A stretch of 64,000 bases of DNA from Brevundimonas vesicularis NBRC 12165 (GTDB lineage: Bacteria; Pseudomonadota; Alphaproteobacteria; Caulobacterales; Caulobacteraceae). Under the pieces are notes generated by a model, which had not been told where the DNA came from, made no database searches, and was given only the letters and a program-made list of their open reading frames with translations. The DNA lies in NCBI RefSeq assembly GCF_001592205.1, contig NZ_BCWM01000002.1:124001-188000 (forward strand), in the 5' to 3' direction. The translations under genes were made by a program, and so were the position numbers. This document shows, piece by piece, positions 46,889-57,208 of the stretch. The first letter of the stretch is position 1; each line of letters starts with the position of its first letter.

Positions 46889-46935
46889 AATTAATCGTTT
46901 GCCGGCGAGCGTCTCCCGCCTTGTCTAATCGATTA
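46889..46935. promoter_or_regulatory. divergent promoter with two TAATCG sites
   Basis: AATTAATCGTTT (about 46889-46900) and the palindrome TAATCGATTA (46926-46935) in the 154-base region between the GFA and aldehyde dehydrogenase genes. Candidate operators of the island TetR regulator. Confidence 0.55.
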
Positions 46936-47007
46936 ATCTAATACAAGTAGGTTTGCGATGGACAAGGCTCGATTTGGAATTCGGGCCGCCAAGGGATGGA
47001 AAACGAC

Positions 47008-48429
47008 ATGAGCACGCTGCCCGACGCCTTCACCCTGACAATCGATGGAGAGGCGGTTTCGCTGGTCAACGGACTGGACGTCCGAAATCCGGCGACCGGC
47101 GAGGTCTTCGCCCAGGCGCCGGCCGCCGGAGCCGCCGAACTGGACCGCGCCGTCGCGGCCGCGACGCGGGCTTTCGAAACATGGAAGACGACGCCGATCG
47201 AGGAGCGCCGCGCCGCCCTGGTCAAGGCGGCCGACATCATCGAAGCGAACGCCGAAGAACTGGCGGCGCTGTTCACCCGCGAACACGGCCGTCCCCTGCG
47301 CGGCGCCCTGGCGGAGATCCAGGGCTCGGCCATGTGGCTCAAGGCGGGCAGCATGCTGGATATCCCCGTGGATGTGACCGAGGATTCGGACACCCGCCGC
47401 GTCGAGGTGCATCATGTGCCGCTGGGCGTGGTCTGCGCGATCGTGCCCTGGAACTTCCCGGTTCTGCTGGCCGCCTGGAAGATCGGTCCGGCCTTGCTGG
47501 CGGGCAATACGCTGGTGCTGAAGCCGTCACCCTTCACCCCCCTGACCACCCTGCGGATCGGCGAGTTGCTGCGCGACGTGTTCCCGCGCGGCGTCTTCAA
47601 CGTCATCAGCGGCGATGACGCTCTGGGTCCGTTGATGACGGCGCACAAGGGGTTCGCCAAGATCACCTTCACCGGATCGACGGCGACGGGCCGCCGCGTC
47701 ATGGAAAGCGCGGCTAAGGACCTGAAACGCATCACGCTCGAACTTGGCGGCAACGACGCGGCGATCATTTTGCCCGACGTCGATGTGGACGCGGTGGCGG
47801 CCCAGCTGTTCGAAGGGGCCTTCCACAACACCGCCCAGGTCTGTGTGGCGACCAAGCGCCTGTTCATCCATGCGGACATCTATGACCAACTGCGCGACCG
47901 GCTTCACCAGCTCGCACGCGACCTGACGGTGGGCGAAGGCACGCAAAAGGGCGTCCGATACGGCCCGGTTCAGAACGAGCCCCAGTATCGCCGCGTGAAG
48001 CAGCTGATCGACGACGCGCGCGAACGCGGCCTGACCTTGCTCGAAGGCGGGCCCGTTCCCGATGTCGGCTATTTCGTGCCCCTGACCCTGGTCGACAATC
48101 CGCCGGACGACGCGCGCGTCGTGACGGAAGAAGCATTCGGACCCGTCCTGCCGCTGCTGAAGTTCAACGACATCGACGATGTCGTCGCCCGCGCCAACGA
48201 CACCGAATACGGCCTGGCCGGCGCCGTCTGGTCCGCAGACGTCGATAAGGCGCTGGAGATCGCACACCGGCTGGACACCGGCACGGTCTGGATCAATCAG
48301 AACCTTCAATCGACGCCCTTCACTCCGCTTGCGGGCGCCAAACAGTCCGGCTTCGGTCAAGAGAACGGCGTGCCCGGTCTGTTGGAGTTCACCCGGCCCA
48401 AGTCGCTGTTCATCCCGAAGTCGGCCTAA
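47008..48429 (+). CDS. aldehyde dehydrogenase
   Basis: 473 residues, NAD(P)-dependent ALDH superfamily: VVCAIVPWNFPVLLAAWK, KPSPFTPL, FTGSTATGRRV, Glu245 (LELGGND) and catalytic Cys279 (NTAQVCVATKRL), EEAFGPVLPLL. Oxidises an aldehyde to the acid, fitting the step after the GMC alcohol oxidoreductase. ATG 47008 chosen over 46996, whose AAGGG touches the start codon. 2 bases before the acyl-CoA dehydrogenase gene. Confidence 0.96.
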   Translation: MSTLPDAFTLTIDGEAVSLVNGLDVRNPATGEVFAQAPAAGAAELDRAVAAATRAFETWKTTPIEERRAALVKAADIIEANAEELAALFTREHGRPLRGALAEIQGSAMWLKAGSMLDIPVDVTEDSDTRRVEVHHVPLGVVCAIVPWNFPVLLAAWKIGPALLAGNTLVLKPSPFTPLTTLRIGELLRDVFPRGVFNVISGDDALGPLMTAHKGFAKITFTGSTATGRRVMESAAKDLKRITLELGGNDAAIILPDVDVDAVAAQLFEGAFHNTAQVCVATKRLFIHADIYDQLRDRLHQLARDLTVGEGTQKGVRYGPVQNEPQYRRVKQLIDDARERGLTLLEGGPVPDVGYFVPLTLVDNPPDDARVVTEEAFGPVLPLLKFNDIDDVVARANDTEYGLAGAVWSADVDKALEIAHRLDTGTVWINQNLQSTPFTPLAGAKQSGFGQENGVPGLLEFTRPKSLFIPKSA

Positions 48430-48431
48430 CG

Positions 48432-49655
48432 ATGCTGAGGCTGTCGGCGCAGGACGAGGACTTCCGCACGGAGGTTCGCGCCTTTCTGGACGAGGCCCTG
48501 ACCCCGGCTCTGCGTCGGGCGGGCTCGCTGATGACCAGCGTCTATTGCGATCACGACGCCCAGATCGAATGGCAGCGCAAGCTTCACGCCAGGGGCTGGG
48601 CGGCGCCGTCCTGGCCGGTCGAATACGGCGGATGCGATTGGTCCGTGACGCAACGCTACATCTTCCAGAGCGAGCGCGTCCGGGCCGGCGCGCCCACATC
48701 CCCCCTCGGGATCAACATGGTCGGCCCGGCGATCATGCGGTATGGCGACGACGCGCAGAAAGCGCATTTCCTTCCGCGGATGCTGACCGGCGAGCACCTG
48801 TGGTGCCAGGGCTATTCCGAACCTCAGGCCGGATCCGATCTCGCCGCCCTTCAGATGCGGGCCGAGCGGGACGGTGACGATCTGGTCTGCACCGGCACGA
48901 AAATCTGGAACACCCACGCCCATGTGGCCAACTGGATGTTCTGCCTTGTGCGGACCAGCAGGATGGAGCGTCGCCAGCAGGGTATCACCTTCGTCCTGAT
49001 CGACATGGCGTCACCCGGCATCACCGTTCAGCCCATCGTCATGGCTTCGGGCGAGCATATCCAGAACCAGGTCTTCTTCGACGAGGTGCGCGTTCCGCTT
49101 GCTAACGTCGTCGGTCGGATCGACGACGGGTGGACGGTGGCGAAATACCTTCTGGAATACGAGCGGGGCGGCACGGCCTACGCGCCCGAGCTCCAGGCCA
49201 ATATCGACGCCCTGTATCGTCATGCCGCAGCCGTCACCGGCGACGCCGGCCGATTGGTCGATGATCCGTTGTTCGCGGCGCGTCTGGCGGAGACGGAGGT
49301 CGAGGTCGCCGTCCTGGCGGCGCTGGAGGCCGAAATTCTGTCTGTACTGTCGGAGGATCGAGCCATCGGCGCCGACGCCTCCATGATGAAGATCCTGGGC
49401 ACGGAGCTTCAACAGCGGGTCACGGAACTGGCGCTGGACGCCGCAGGCCATCTTGCGCGGGCCTATCAGCCTGGCGTCGCCGTGCCCGGCGGACCGATCG
49501 TGGGTTATCCAATCGCGCTGGACGACTATTGCAGCGGTGAGCCCTGGCAGGCCATCGCGCCGCTGCGCTATCTCAACGAACGCGCGGGAACCATCTACGC
49601 CGGCGCCAACGAGATCCAGCGCGGCATTCTGGCCAAGGCCGAACTGGGGCTTTAG
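48432..49655 (+). CDS. acyl-CoA dehydrogenase, large subunit type
   Basis: 407 residues: WAAPSWPVEYGGCDWSVTQR, CQGYSEPQAGSDLAALQ, CTGTKIWNTHAHVANWMFCL, VFFDEVRVPLANVV, NERAGTIYAGANEIQRGIL. The sequence style matches large subunits of heteromeric ACADs (PimC, actinobacterial FadE27/FadE28 partners). Its probable small subunit is encoded convergently at 49652-50683 and the two 3' ends overlap by four bases. Likely acts on bulky or branched CoA esters. Confidence 0.94.
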   Translation: MLRLSAQDEDFRTEVRAFLDEALTPALRRAGSLMTSVYCDHDAQIEWQRKLHARGWAAPSWPVEYGGCDWSVTQRYIFQSERVRAGAPTSPLGINMVGPAIMRYGDDAQKAHFLPRMLTGEHLWCQGYSEPQAGSDLAALQMRAERDGDDLVCTGTKIWNTHAHVANWMFCLVRTSRMERRQQGITFVLIDMASPGITVQPIVMASGEHIQNQVFFDEVRVPLANVVGRIDDGWTVAKYLLEYERGGTAYAPELQANIDALYRHAAAVTGDAGRLVDDPLFAARLAETEVEVAVLAALEAEILSVLSEDRAIGADASMMKILGTELQQRVTELALDAAGHLARAYQPGVAVPGGPIVGYPIALDDYCSGEPWQAIAPLRYLNERAGTIYAGANEIQRGILAKAELGL

Positions 49656-50683
49656 CCGGCCTCGGATTTCCGCAGGCGCTGGAACCGCCGGATGTGGTGG
49701 TCGGCGCCGCCCATCTGCGTCTCGATGGCGGTCAGACGTTTGAAGCCGCGGCTGATCGGCAACTCGGCGGTCATGCCCATGCCGCCGTGAAGCTGAACCG
49801 CATTCTGACCCACGAAACGGCCGGCGCGGCAGACGGTGACCTTGGCGGCGCTGGCCAGCCGAGGGCGATCGGCGTCGGAGGCCGACAGGGCCTGGCGGGC
49901 GATGGCACGCGCACGCCGCGCCTGGATGTTCATGTCCGCCAGTCGGTGCTGCACGACCTGAAAGCTCGACAGCGTCTGGCCGAACTGCTCGCGCTGTTTG
50001 ACATAGTCGACCGTGTCGCGAACCAGCCGCGCCATCAGCGCCGACGCCTCCACGCACAGGGCGGCGACGGCCTCATCGCGGACGGCGCTCAAGGCGGCAT
50101 CGACCTCGCCGTCCACGTCAGCACTGGTCTGCATCCCGTTCAAGGTCAGGTCGGCGGCCATCCGATCGTCGAGGGTGGGGACCGGACGCGCTTGCACACC
50201 CTCGTCGCCCGGCTCGAAGACGAAGAACCGGGACGCTGCGTCCTTGTCGACGGCCCGCGCCAGAATGAAATCCGCATCGAGGGCGTCCAGCACCAGCCGA
50301 GCCTCGCCGTCCAGTCGCCAGCGCCCATCGCCGAGGACCTTGGCATTCAGAGACGACTGCCCCGGATCGACGCCCAGAACGGAGATCCGGCCGCCTTCGG
50401 CGATTTTCCGAAGCAAGGCGTCACTGGCCTGGCCCGGCAGTCGCGTCAGAAGACCCGCCGCAATGACGGCGGTTTCCAGAAAGGCGGTCGGAAGACACAG
50501 ATCGCCCAGCACCTCCAGCACCGGCGCGGCCTCTGCGAGGTCCAGCCCCATGCCGCCCAGATTCTCTGGCGCGAGCAGGCCGATGACCCCGGCATCCGCC
50601 AGCCCGGCCCAAGCCTGGTCGGGCTGCAGGGCGGAAAGGCGGCTGGTCAGGGCCTCACGAAGTTGTCCCGCGATCTGGCTCAT
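49652..50683 (-). CDS. acyl-CoA dehydrogenase, small subunit type
   Basis: 343 residues, shorter and more diverged than typical ACADs: LADAGVIGLLAPENLGGMGL, LCLPTAFLETAVIAAGLL, YVKQREQFGQTLSSFQVVQHRLADM, NAVQLHGGMGMTAELPISR. The conserved substrate-domain TEPxAGSD motif is missing, as in small subunits of PimCD- or ChsE4/E5-like heteromers. The catalytic base would be donated by one chain only. ATG overlaps the GMC gene stop (ATGA). Confidence 0.92.
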   Translation of the reverse strand: MSQIAGQLREALTSRLSALQPDQAWAGLADAGVIGLLAPENLGGMGLDLAEAAPVLEVLGDLCLPTAFLETAVIAAGLLTRLPGQASDALLRKIAEGGRISVLGVDPGQSSLNAKVLGDGRWRLDGEARLVLDALDADFILARAVDKDAASRFFVFEPGDEGVQARPVPTLDDRMAADLTLNGMQTSADVDGEVDAALSAVRDEAVAALCVEASALMARLVRDTVDYVKQREQFGQTLSSFQVVQHRLADMNIQARRARAIARQALSASDADRPRLASAAKVTVCRAGRFVGQNAVQLHGGMGMTAELPISRGFKRLTAIETQMGGADHHIRRFQRLRKSEAG

Positions 50684-52290
50684 GCCGCCTCGGCGTCGCG
50701 CAGAATGATGTCGGCGGCGCGCCAGGCCATGGCCATGGTCGGACCGTTCGTATTGCCCGAAGGGATCGTCGGCATGATCGAGGTGTCGATCACGCGAAGG
50801 CCCTGAACACCCCTGACCCGCAGGGCCGGATCGACGACGGAAGCCGCATCCCTGCCCATGCGGCAACTGCCCACGGCGTGATAGCCGCAGGTGCCGAAGC
50901 GGTCATAGGCCTCAAGGATCTCGGCATCGGTCTGGTAGGCGGGGCCGGGCAAGGTCTCCTCCACGATCGCATCAGCGACAGGCGCCTTGCTGGCCCAGTC
51001 GCGCACGCCCCGGATAGCGCCGACCATGGCCAGTCGATCCTGCTGGGTGGCGCGATAGTTGGGTTTGAAACTCGCAGGAACGGTCTCGTCCAGGGTTTCG
51101 ATATGGATGGAGCCCCGCGACGTCGGGCGCAGCGGGTAAACCACCGCATTCATGCCGGGGAAGGTCTCCAGCGCCGTACGCTGCTTCTCCATGTCGAAGC
51201 TGTAGGGCGCCAGCAGCATCTGCACGTCCGGCCGGTTCAGGCCGGGCTGCGACTTGAACCATCCGCCGATCTCATAGGCGGCCGAGGCCATTGGGCCGTC
51301 GCCCGTGAGATAGTATTTCGCCACAGACACAAGCAGCCGCCATCCGGCGAACTCGCGGTTTTGGGAAAGGCTGGCCGACTTCAGCTTCCACTGCACGATC
51401 AGGCCGCGATGCTCGATCAGGCCTTCGCCCACCTCAGGGCTGTGATGAACCACCGGCACGCCGAGCGCTTCGAGCCGGGACTTGTCGCCGATGCCGGATC
51501 GCTCGAGAACGGCCGGACTGGCCATCGCGCCGCCGCACAGAATGACTTCGCGCCGGGCGTGAACCGTCTCCAGCGCATCGCCCTGTCGGATTTCGACGCC
51601 GGTCGCGCGCTGTCCCTCGAACAGGACGCGGCGAACCGTGCGGTCGGTCAGCACGGTCAGATTGGGCCGACGTTCCGCCGGACGCAAGAAGGCGGTCGCC
51701 GCGCTCTGCCGCTTGCCGCGATAGATGGTGCGCGGGGCATAGCCGAACCGCGGAATGTCGTCCGGCTCGTTGATATCGGACTTGATGGACCAGCCCATGG
51801 CGCGCGCCGCCAGGACCTGCGCCTGGCTGAGCCTGTCGCGAATGGTCGGCATCGAGACCCGCAAAGGCCCCTTGTCGCCCCGCGTCGGAGCCGCCCCCAG
51901 CTCATGGGCCTCCAGGGCGCGGTAGGCTTCGGAGATGTGCGCCCAGTTCCAGTCGTCGCTGGTCTGTTCGGCGATCGTGTCGAAGTCCGCCGGCTGGCCC
52001 CGGACATACATCATGCCGTTGACGGAGGAGGAGCCGCCCAGAACCCGCCCTCGAACCCACGCCTCGGACTGCTGGGCTGTGGAGGCTTCGGGCTTGCTCA
52101 TATGCACCCACAGGTGCGCCGGGTCCGACATCACCTTGGCCAGACCTTTCGGCATGGCGATGTAGGGATGGGTGTCGCGCGGCCCCGCCTCGATGAGGGC
52201 CACCTTGATGGCCGGGTTTTCGCTTAGCCGATAGGCCAGGACGCAGCCTGCCGCCCCGGCGCCGACAATGACGTAATCGAAGTCCGCCAT
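50680..52290 (-). CDS. GMC-family FAD alcohol oxidoreductase
   Basis: 536 residues, glucose-methanol-choline family: FDYVIVGAGAAGCVLAYRLS, WVRGRVLGGSSSVNGMMYVRG, GGAMASPAVLERSGIGD and the C-terminal catalytic histidine and Asn in GYHAVGSCRMG and IPSGNTNGPTMAMA. Oxidises a primary or secondary alcohol to aldehyde or ketone, with a quinone or O2 acceptor. GGGAGGA ribosome site. It probably follows the P450 hydroxylation and precedes the ALDH. Confidence 0.96.
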   Translation of the reverse strand: MADFDYVIVGAGAAGCVLAYRLSENPAIKVALIEAGPRDTHPYIAMPKGLAKVMSDPAHLWVHMSKPEASTAQQSEAWVRGRVLGGSSSVNGMMYVRGQPADFDTIAEQTSDDWNWAHISEAYRALEAHELGAAPTRGDKGPLRVSMPTIRDRLSQAQVLAARAMGWSIKSDINEPDDIPRFGYAPRTIYRGKRQSAATAFLRPAERRPNLTVLTDRTVRRVLFEGQRATGVEIRQGDALETVHARREVILCGGAMASPAVLERSGIGDKSRLEALGVPVVHHSPEVGEGLIEHRGLIVQWKLKSASLSQNREFAGWRLLVSVAKYYLTGDGPMASAAYEIGGWFKSQPGLNRPDVQMLLAPYSFDMEKQRTALETFPGMNAVVYPLRPTSRGSIHIETLDETVPASFKPNYRATQQDRLAMVGAIRGVRDWASKAPVADAIVEETLPGPAYQTDAEILEAYDRFGTCGYHAVGSCRMGRDAASVVDPALRVRGVQGLRVIDTSIMPTIPSGNTNGPTMAMAWRAADIILRDAEAA

Positions 52291-52301
52291 TCATTCCTCC
52301 C

Positions 52302-52315
52302 GGGACTTCAGTCCC
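52302..52315 (-). promoter_or_regulatory. hairpin beside the GMC ribosome site
   Basis: GGGACTTCAGTCCC, 6-bp stem with two-base loop, abutting the GGGAGG sequence of the GMC gene. Might affect translation; AT-rich DNA just upstream (52316-52335) may hold a promoter. Confidence 0.4.
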
Positions 52316-52330
52316 TTTTATCTATTCGCA

Positions 52331-53893
52331 TTAGGTAAGGGTATCAGGCCGAACCTGGCAAGCCGCGCAACGGGCGCGCAGCTCGGTTTTCAGCACCTTT
52401 CCCGCCGGCGAGAGCGGCAGGGCCTCGACCAACGCCAAGGTCTTGGGAATCTTGTAGCCGGCGATCAGCGTGCGGCAGTGTTCCCGCAGGGCCTCGGGCG
52501 TCGCCGAACACCCGGGCGCCAGAACCACGCACGCATGCACGCGCTCGCCCCAGCGGTCGTCCGGCAAGCCGATGACCGCAGCCTGGCTGACGGCCGGATG
52601 GGCGGTCAGGGCGTTCTCGACCTCGGCGGAATAGACGTTCTCGCCGCCAGTCACGATCATGTCCTTCAGGCGATCGACGACCGTCACATAACCCTGGTCG
52701 TCCATCCAGCCGACATCGCCGGTGTGCATCCACCCCTCGCGCAGGGCCGCCGAAGTTTCGTCGGCAAGCCCCCAGTAGCCCAGCATCACCCCGCCGCCCT
52801 TGACCACGATCTCTCCACGGTCGCCGCGCGGGACCTCCTGGCCGTGCGCATCGACAATGCGGACTTCCGTCGATGTCGTGGCGCGCCCGGCGGATCGACC
52901 GCGACCTTGGCGTCGCGCCGCCTCGCTGTGATCCTCCGGCCCCAGCATGGTGGCGATCGGCGACAGCTCGGTCATGCCATAGGCCTGAACGAAGGCGACG
53001 CCCGGCAGCGCATTCATGGCCTGGTCCAGCAGCGCGTCGTCGATGGAGGAGCCGCCGTAGACGATCCGTTCCAGGCTGTTCAATCGCGCCGGCGCAAAGG
53101 CGGGATCCGACAGAACGGCGCGCAGCATGGACGGCACCAGGAACACGTCCGACACCTGTGCGGAGGCGGTGGTTTCGATGAACGATCCCGGATCGAAGGC
53201 CGGGAGGAAGACCTGCGTCGCTCCCGCCATCAGCGAGGTGAACATCCCCGACAAGGCCCCGATGTGAAACAGGGGCGCGACATGCAGATAGCGCGATCCC
53301 GGTCGGGCGCCCGGAAAGGCCAGATAGCCGGTCGCGGAGGACAGAAGATTGGCATGGCTGAGCATGACCCCCTTGGGCCGGCCCGTCGTGCCGCCGGTGT
53401 AAAGGACGGCGGCCAGCGCAGCGTCCGACGCCCGCACGTCCTCCGGCCTTGGCGCCCCTTCGATCCACTGGTCGAAAGCGACGACGTCGCCGATAGGCGC
53501 TCCGCCGCGTTGGACGACAAGGTTCAGCCCCGGCGCCGCCTGCCAAATCTTTGGAATCAGAGCGGCGAACCGATCGTCGACGATCAACAGCCGCGTTTCG
53601 CAGTCCTCGAGCGAGAAGGCGATCTCAAGCGGCGACCAGCGCGTGTTCACCGGGTTTATGACCGCGCCGGCCCAGAAGACGCCCAGCACATAGTCCAGGT
53701 GAAGATCGCCGTTGCCGGCCAGCAAGGCGACGCGATCGCCGGGCTTCACGCCTGAACGGAGCAGGGCGCCGGCGATGGCCTGCGCCGCCGCTTTGACTTC
53801 AGCCCAGCTGCGGCGGCGCGGCCCATCGATAGACGCCAGGCCGTCAGGCGCGCGTTGGACCAGGCGGTGCAGGGATTGGGTTCCGTAGGCCAT
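52331..53893 (-). CDS. acyl-CoA synthetase (AMP-forming)
   Basis: 520 residues, ANL superfamily: P-loop YTGGTTGRPKGVMLSH, YGMTELSP (A5), HTGDVGWMDDQGY, DRLKDMIVTGGENVYSAEVE and C-terminal PAGKVLKTELR with catalytic Lys. Activates a carboxylic acid to its CoA ester at the entry to beta-oxidation; the pocket sequence is not informative enough to name the acid. Nine bases after the dehydrogenase/reductase gene. Confidence 0.95.
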   Translation of the reverse strand: MAYGTQSLHRLVQRAPDGLASIDGPRRRSWAEVKAAAQAIAGALLRSGVKPGDRVALLAGNGDLHLDYVLGVFWAGAVINPVNTRWSPLEIAFSLEDCETRLLIVDDRFAALIPKIWQAAPGLNLVVQRGGAPIGDVVAFDQWIEGAPRPEDVRASDAALAAVLYTGGTTGRPKGVMLSHANLLSSATGYLAFPGARPGSRYLHVAPLFHIGALSGMFTSLMAGATQVFLPAFDPGSFIETTASAQVSDVFLVPSMLRAVLSDPAFAPARLNSLERIVYGGSSIDDALLDQAMNALPGVAFVQAYGMTELSPIATMLGPEDHSEAARRQGRGRSAGRATTSTEVRIVDAHGQEVPRGDRGEIVVKGGGVMLGYWGLADETSAALREGWMHTGDVGWMDDQGYVTVVDRLKDMIVTGGENVYSAEVENALTAHPAVSQAAVIGLPDDRWGERVHACVVLAPGCSATPEALREHCRTLIAGYKIPKTLALVEALPLSPAGKVLKTELRARCAACQVRPDTLT

Positions 53894-53902
53894 GGCGCGC
53901 GA

Positions 53903-54913
53903 TCAGATGTCCACGACGATCTTGCCGAAGTGCTTCTGGAGGGCGAGGGCCTCGATCGCCTCGTGCGCCGTTTCTAGGGTGAAGACGCTGTCTACGACCG
54001 GCCGATACGCCGCATGTTCGATGGCGGCGCACATGGCCTGGAGCTCAGCCGTCGAACCCACGGTAACGCCGCGCAAGGTGGCGTTTCGCGCCATCACGCG
54101 GTTCAGCGGAAAGGCCGGCGCGCTCAGGCCGGTCAGAACACCAATGACCGACACATGCCCAGCCGTCTTCACCGCCCTGACCGCTTCGGCCAAGGTCGCG
54201 CCCCCGCCGACCTCAACCACGAGATCCGCCCCCTCTCCCTCCGTCACGTCAAGCACGGCCTGGGACCACTGCGGGGTCTGACGGTAGTTGACGAGGATGT
54301 CTGCGCCGAGCGCGGCGGCGCGTTCCAGTTTCTCGTCCGAAGACGACGTCACGATGGTCCGCGCGCCCAGCATCTTGGCGAAGGCCAGGGCGAACAGAGA
54401 GACCCCGCCTGTGCCTTGAAGCACGACCGTCTGACCCGGACGGACGTCGGCCTCCACGACGACGCTGCGCCAGGCGGTCAGACCCGCGCACCCCAGGGTG
54501 GCGATCTCCCGGTGATTGAGGTGACGCGGCGCGCGGGCGACGGCCTGGGCCGACACGCACAGATGGGACTGCAAAGCGCCGTCCAGATGATCTCCCAGGA
54601 TCCGCCCCAACGCCTGACGGGTCGGCGGTCCGCTGCGCCAGTCGGGAAAGAAGCTCGGGATCACCGCATCGCCTGGACGAAACCCGTCTACGCCGTCGCC
54701 GACGGCCTCGACCGTCGCAGAAGCGTCGGAGAAAGGCACGCGCGGCACCGGCAATCCCGGCAGACCGCCCCGGACCCCGATCAGATCGTGATAGTTGACG
54801 CTGGTGGCGTGGATGCGCAGCAGCAACTCGCCAGGCCGGGGCTCCGGCGTCGGCTGAACCAGCACCGGCGAGAGGCGGCCATCGGCGACGACCTGTCGCG
54901 CCCTGCCGCTCAT
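53903..54913 (-). CDS. zinc-independent MDR oxidoreductase (quinone-oxidoreductase type)
   Basis: 336 residues: [87 protein letters not shown]. The zinc-binding Cys/His pair of alcohol dehydrogenases is missing, so it is an NAD(P)H enone/quinone reductase-like protein. ATG overlaps the racemase stop (ATGA). May reduce a double bond in the carbon chain. Confidence 0.92.
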   Translation of the reverse strand: MSGRARQVVADGRLSPVLVQPTPEPRPGELLLRIHATSVNYHDLIGVRGGLPGLPVPRVPFSDASATVEAVGDGVDGFRPGDAVIPSFFPDWRSGPPTRQALGRILGDHLDGALQSHLCVSAQAVARAPRHLNHREIATLGCAGLTAWRSVVVEADVRPGQTVVLQGTGGVSLFALAFAKMLGARTIVTSSSDEKLERAAALGADILVNYRQTPQWSQAVLDVTEGEGADLVVEVGGGATLAEAVRAVKTAGHVSVIGVLTGLSAPAFPLNRVMARNATLRGVTVGSTAELQAMCAAIEHAAYRPVVDSVFTLETAHEAIEALALQKHFGKIVVDI

Positions 54914-56004
54914 GACCGGACCGGCTCCGGCAAGGCCTGCAACAGGGACTGGTCGGCGCCAGGGGGCGGCGGCGGCGTCGGCCGGGCGCAAGGCGTTGCG
55001 GAATAGCGCGGCGCGGGCGCCGGCTGAACCACGCCACCGACGTCGATGAAGACGTCGCGCGCGAGATTGTGCGGATGCTGGACGGCCTCTGCGAAGCCGA
55101 GCACGGAAAGACAGCAGGCGTCGGAGCCTTCCATCACGGCTGACCATTCGGCACGGGTGCGCGTACGGAAGATTTCGGCCAACGCCGCCTTCTGTTCAGG
55201 CCACCGGCTGGGGTCGTCCTGACTATCGAAATCCTTCCGGTCGGCGATTCCGGCCCGCGCGCGAAACTCGGCGTAGAACTGGGGTTCGATCGCTCCCAGG
55301 GCCACATGACCGCCGTCGGCGGTCTCATAGGTGTCATAGAAGGGTGCGCCCGTGTCGAGCAGATTGACCCCGCGGATGTCGCGCCACTGGCCCTGGGCTC
55401 GAAAGCCCCACATCATGGCCATCAGCAGGGCCGAGCCATCCGTCATGGCGCAGTCGATCACCTGCCCTTGTCCGCCCATGCGGACATGGAGCAAGGCGGC
55501 GACCATGCCGAAGGCCAGCATCATGGCGCCGCCGCCGAAGTCTCCGGCCAGATTGATGGGCGGGGTCGGCTTCTCGCCCTCACGGCCGCACGCCGCCAGG
55601 ACGCCGGACAGGGCGATGTAGTTGATGTCGTGGCCGGCCGCCGCCGACAGCGGTCCATGCTGGCCCCAGCCCGTCATGCGCCCGTACACCAGCTTGGGAT
55701 TGTCCGCCCTCAGCACGTCGGGGCCCAGTCCGAGGCGTTCCATGACCCCTGGCCGGAAACCCTCGATCACGCCGTCGGCGGAGCGGCACAAGTCCCTTAC
55801 GCTTTCCCGATCGTCATGGGACTTCAGGTCAAGAACCACCGATCGGCGTGACCGCAGCAGGGGATCCATCGGATTGGCGGCTGCGCCGGGTCGTTCGATC
55901 CGAATGACCTCGGCGCCGTGGTCCGCCAGCATCATCGCCGCGAAAGGCCCGGGGCCGATGCCGGCGAATTCGACGATCCGGAGTCCCGCCAGCGGCCCGG
56001 CCAT
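54910..56004 (-). CDS. alpha-methylacyl-CoA racemase
   Basis: 364 residues, class III CoA-transferase fold with the racemase triad: His125 ([11 protein letters not shown]), Asp155 ([13 protein letters not shown]) and Glu240 ([10 protein letters not shown]), within one residue of the numbering of Mycobacterium tuberculosis [18 protein letters not shown] is also typical. Inverts (2R)-2-methylacyl-CoA to the (2S) form needed by beta-oxidation, so the substrate pool very likely contains 2-methyl-branched acyl-CoAs. ATG overlaps the thiolase stop (TAATG). Confidence 0.95.
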   Translation of the reverse strand: MAGPLAGLRIVEFAGIGPGPFAAMMLADHGAEVIRIERPGAAANPMDPLLRSRRSVVLDLKSHDDRESVRDLCRSADGVIEGFRPGVMERLGLGPDVLRADNPKLVYGRMTGWGQHGPLSAAAGHDINYIALSGVLAACGREGEKPTPPINLAGDFGGGAMMLAFGMVAALLHVRMGGQGQVIDCAMTDGSALLMAMMWGFRAQGQWRDIRGVNLLDTGAPFYDTYETADGGHVALGAIEPQFYAEFRARAGIADRKDFDSQDDPSRWPEQKAALAEIFRTRTRAEWSAVMEGSDACCLSVLGFAEAVQHPHNLARDVFIDVGGVVQPAPAPRYSATPCARPTPPPPPGADQSLLQALPEPVRS

Positions 56005-57179
56005 TACAGGGCTTCCAGAATCGTCACATTGGCGATGCCGCCACCCTCGCACATGGTCTGCAGACCGTAGCGGCACTTGCGCGCCCGAAGGGCATGGATC
56101 AGGGTCGTCATCAGCCGCGCGCCCGAAGCCCCTAAGGGGTGGCCCAGGGCGATGGCTCCGCCGTTGACGTTCAGCCGGTCCGGATCGCCGCCCAGCGCTT
56201 GAAGCCAGGCGAGCGGAATGGGCGCAAAGGCCTCGTTCACCTCATAGAGATCGATCTGATCAAGCGAGAGGCCGGCGCGTTGCAGGGCCTTCTTGGTCGC
56301 CGGGATGGGTTCTTCCAGCATGATGACCGGATCGCCGGCGGTCACCGTCAGACCATGAATACGCGCCAGCGGCGTAAGACCGTGGGTCTTCAGGGCGCGC
56401 TCGCTGACGACCATCACGCCGGCTGCGCCGTCGCAGATCTGGCTGGCGGTAGCGGGGCTGATGCGGCCGCCTTCCTGGAGCAGTTTGACCGCGCCGATGC
56501 TCTCGAGTGTGGCGTCGGGACGCACGCCCTCGTCCCTGACGTGTTGATCGCTGACGCCGTTCTCGTCCTCGACCGTCAGCGGCGTGATCTCGGCGTCGAA
56601 TCGCCCGGCCTCCTGCGCTGCGGCCGCCCTGCGGTGACTTTCCAGCCCGAACCGATCCAGGGTTTCACGCGAAAGGCCGTATTTCTCGGCGATCCGCTCC
56701 GCCCCCGAGAACTGGCTGAACTCGGCGACGCCGTATCGTTCAAGAATTCGCGGCGACCAGGCTCCCTGGCTCAGCCCGTGTTGCGCCGGCAACCAGGCCG
56801 CCATGCCCATGGGCACGCGGGTCATGCTCTCGACGCCGGCGGCGATCACAATATCCTGCGTGCCCGACATCACGGCCTGAGCCGCGAAATGAACGGCCTG
56901 CTGGGACGATCCGCACTGGCGATCGATGGTCACGGCCGGCACGCTGTCGGGCAGGCTGGAGGCCATGACGGCGCTCCGCCCGATCTGCATGCTCTGCTCG
57001 CCGACTTGCCCCACGCATCCCATGATGACGTCGTCGACGGCCGCCGGATCCAGACCTGTGCGCGCGATCAGCGCGTCCAGCACGACCCCGCCCAGATCAG
57101 ACGGACGCCAGTTCTTCAGCCGGCCGTTCCGGCGGCCTCCGGCGGTGCGGGTGGCGGCGACGATATAGGCTTCGGGCAT
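56004..57179 (-). CDS. acetyl-CoA acyltransferase, FadA5-like thiolase
   Basis: 391 residues: [40 protein letters not shown], Cys89 ([16 protein letters not shown]), [12 protein letters not shown] and [17 protein letters not shown]-terminal MCEGGG. The GCVxQxGEQS block and RQCGSxQQA resemble FadA5, the steroid side-chain thiolase, more than the other thiolases in the window. Cleaves 3-ketoacyl-CoA to acetyl- or propionyl-CoA. Confidence 0.92.
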   Translation of the reverse strand: MPEAYIVAATRTAGGRRNGRLKNWRPSDLGGVVLDALIARTGLDPAAVDDVIMGCVGQVGEQSMQIGRSAVMASSLPDSVPAVTIDRQCGSSQQAVHFAAQAVMSGTQDIVIAAGVESMTRVPMGMAAWLPAQHGLSQGAWSPRILERYGVAEFSQFSGAERIAEKYGLSRETLDRFGLESHRRAAAAQEAGRFDAEITPLTVEDENGVSDQHVRDEGVRPDATLESIGAVKLLQEGGRISPATASQICDGAAGVMVVSERALKTHGLTPLARIHGLTVTAGDPVIMLEEPIPATKKALQRAGLSLDQIDLYEVNEAFAPIPLAWLQALGGDPDRLNVNGGAIALGHPLGASGARLMTTLIHALRARKCRYGLQTMCEGGGIANVTILEAL

Positions 57180-57208
57180 GGGTCGATCCTGGAACGATTG
57201 GGGAGGGC

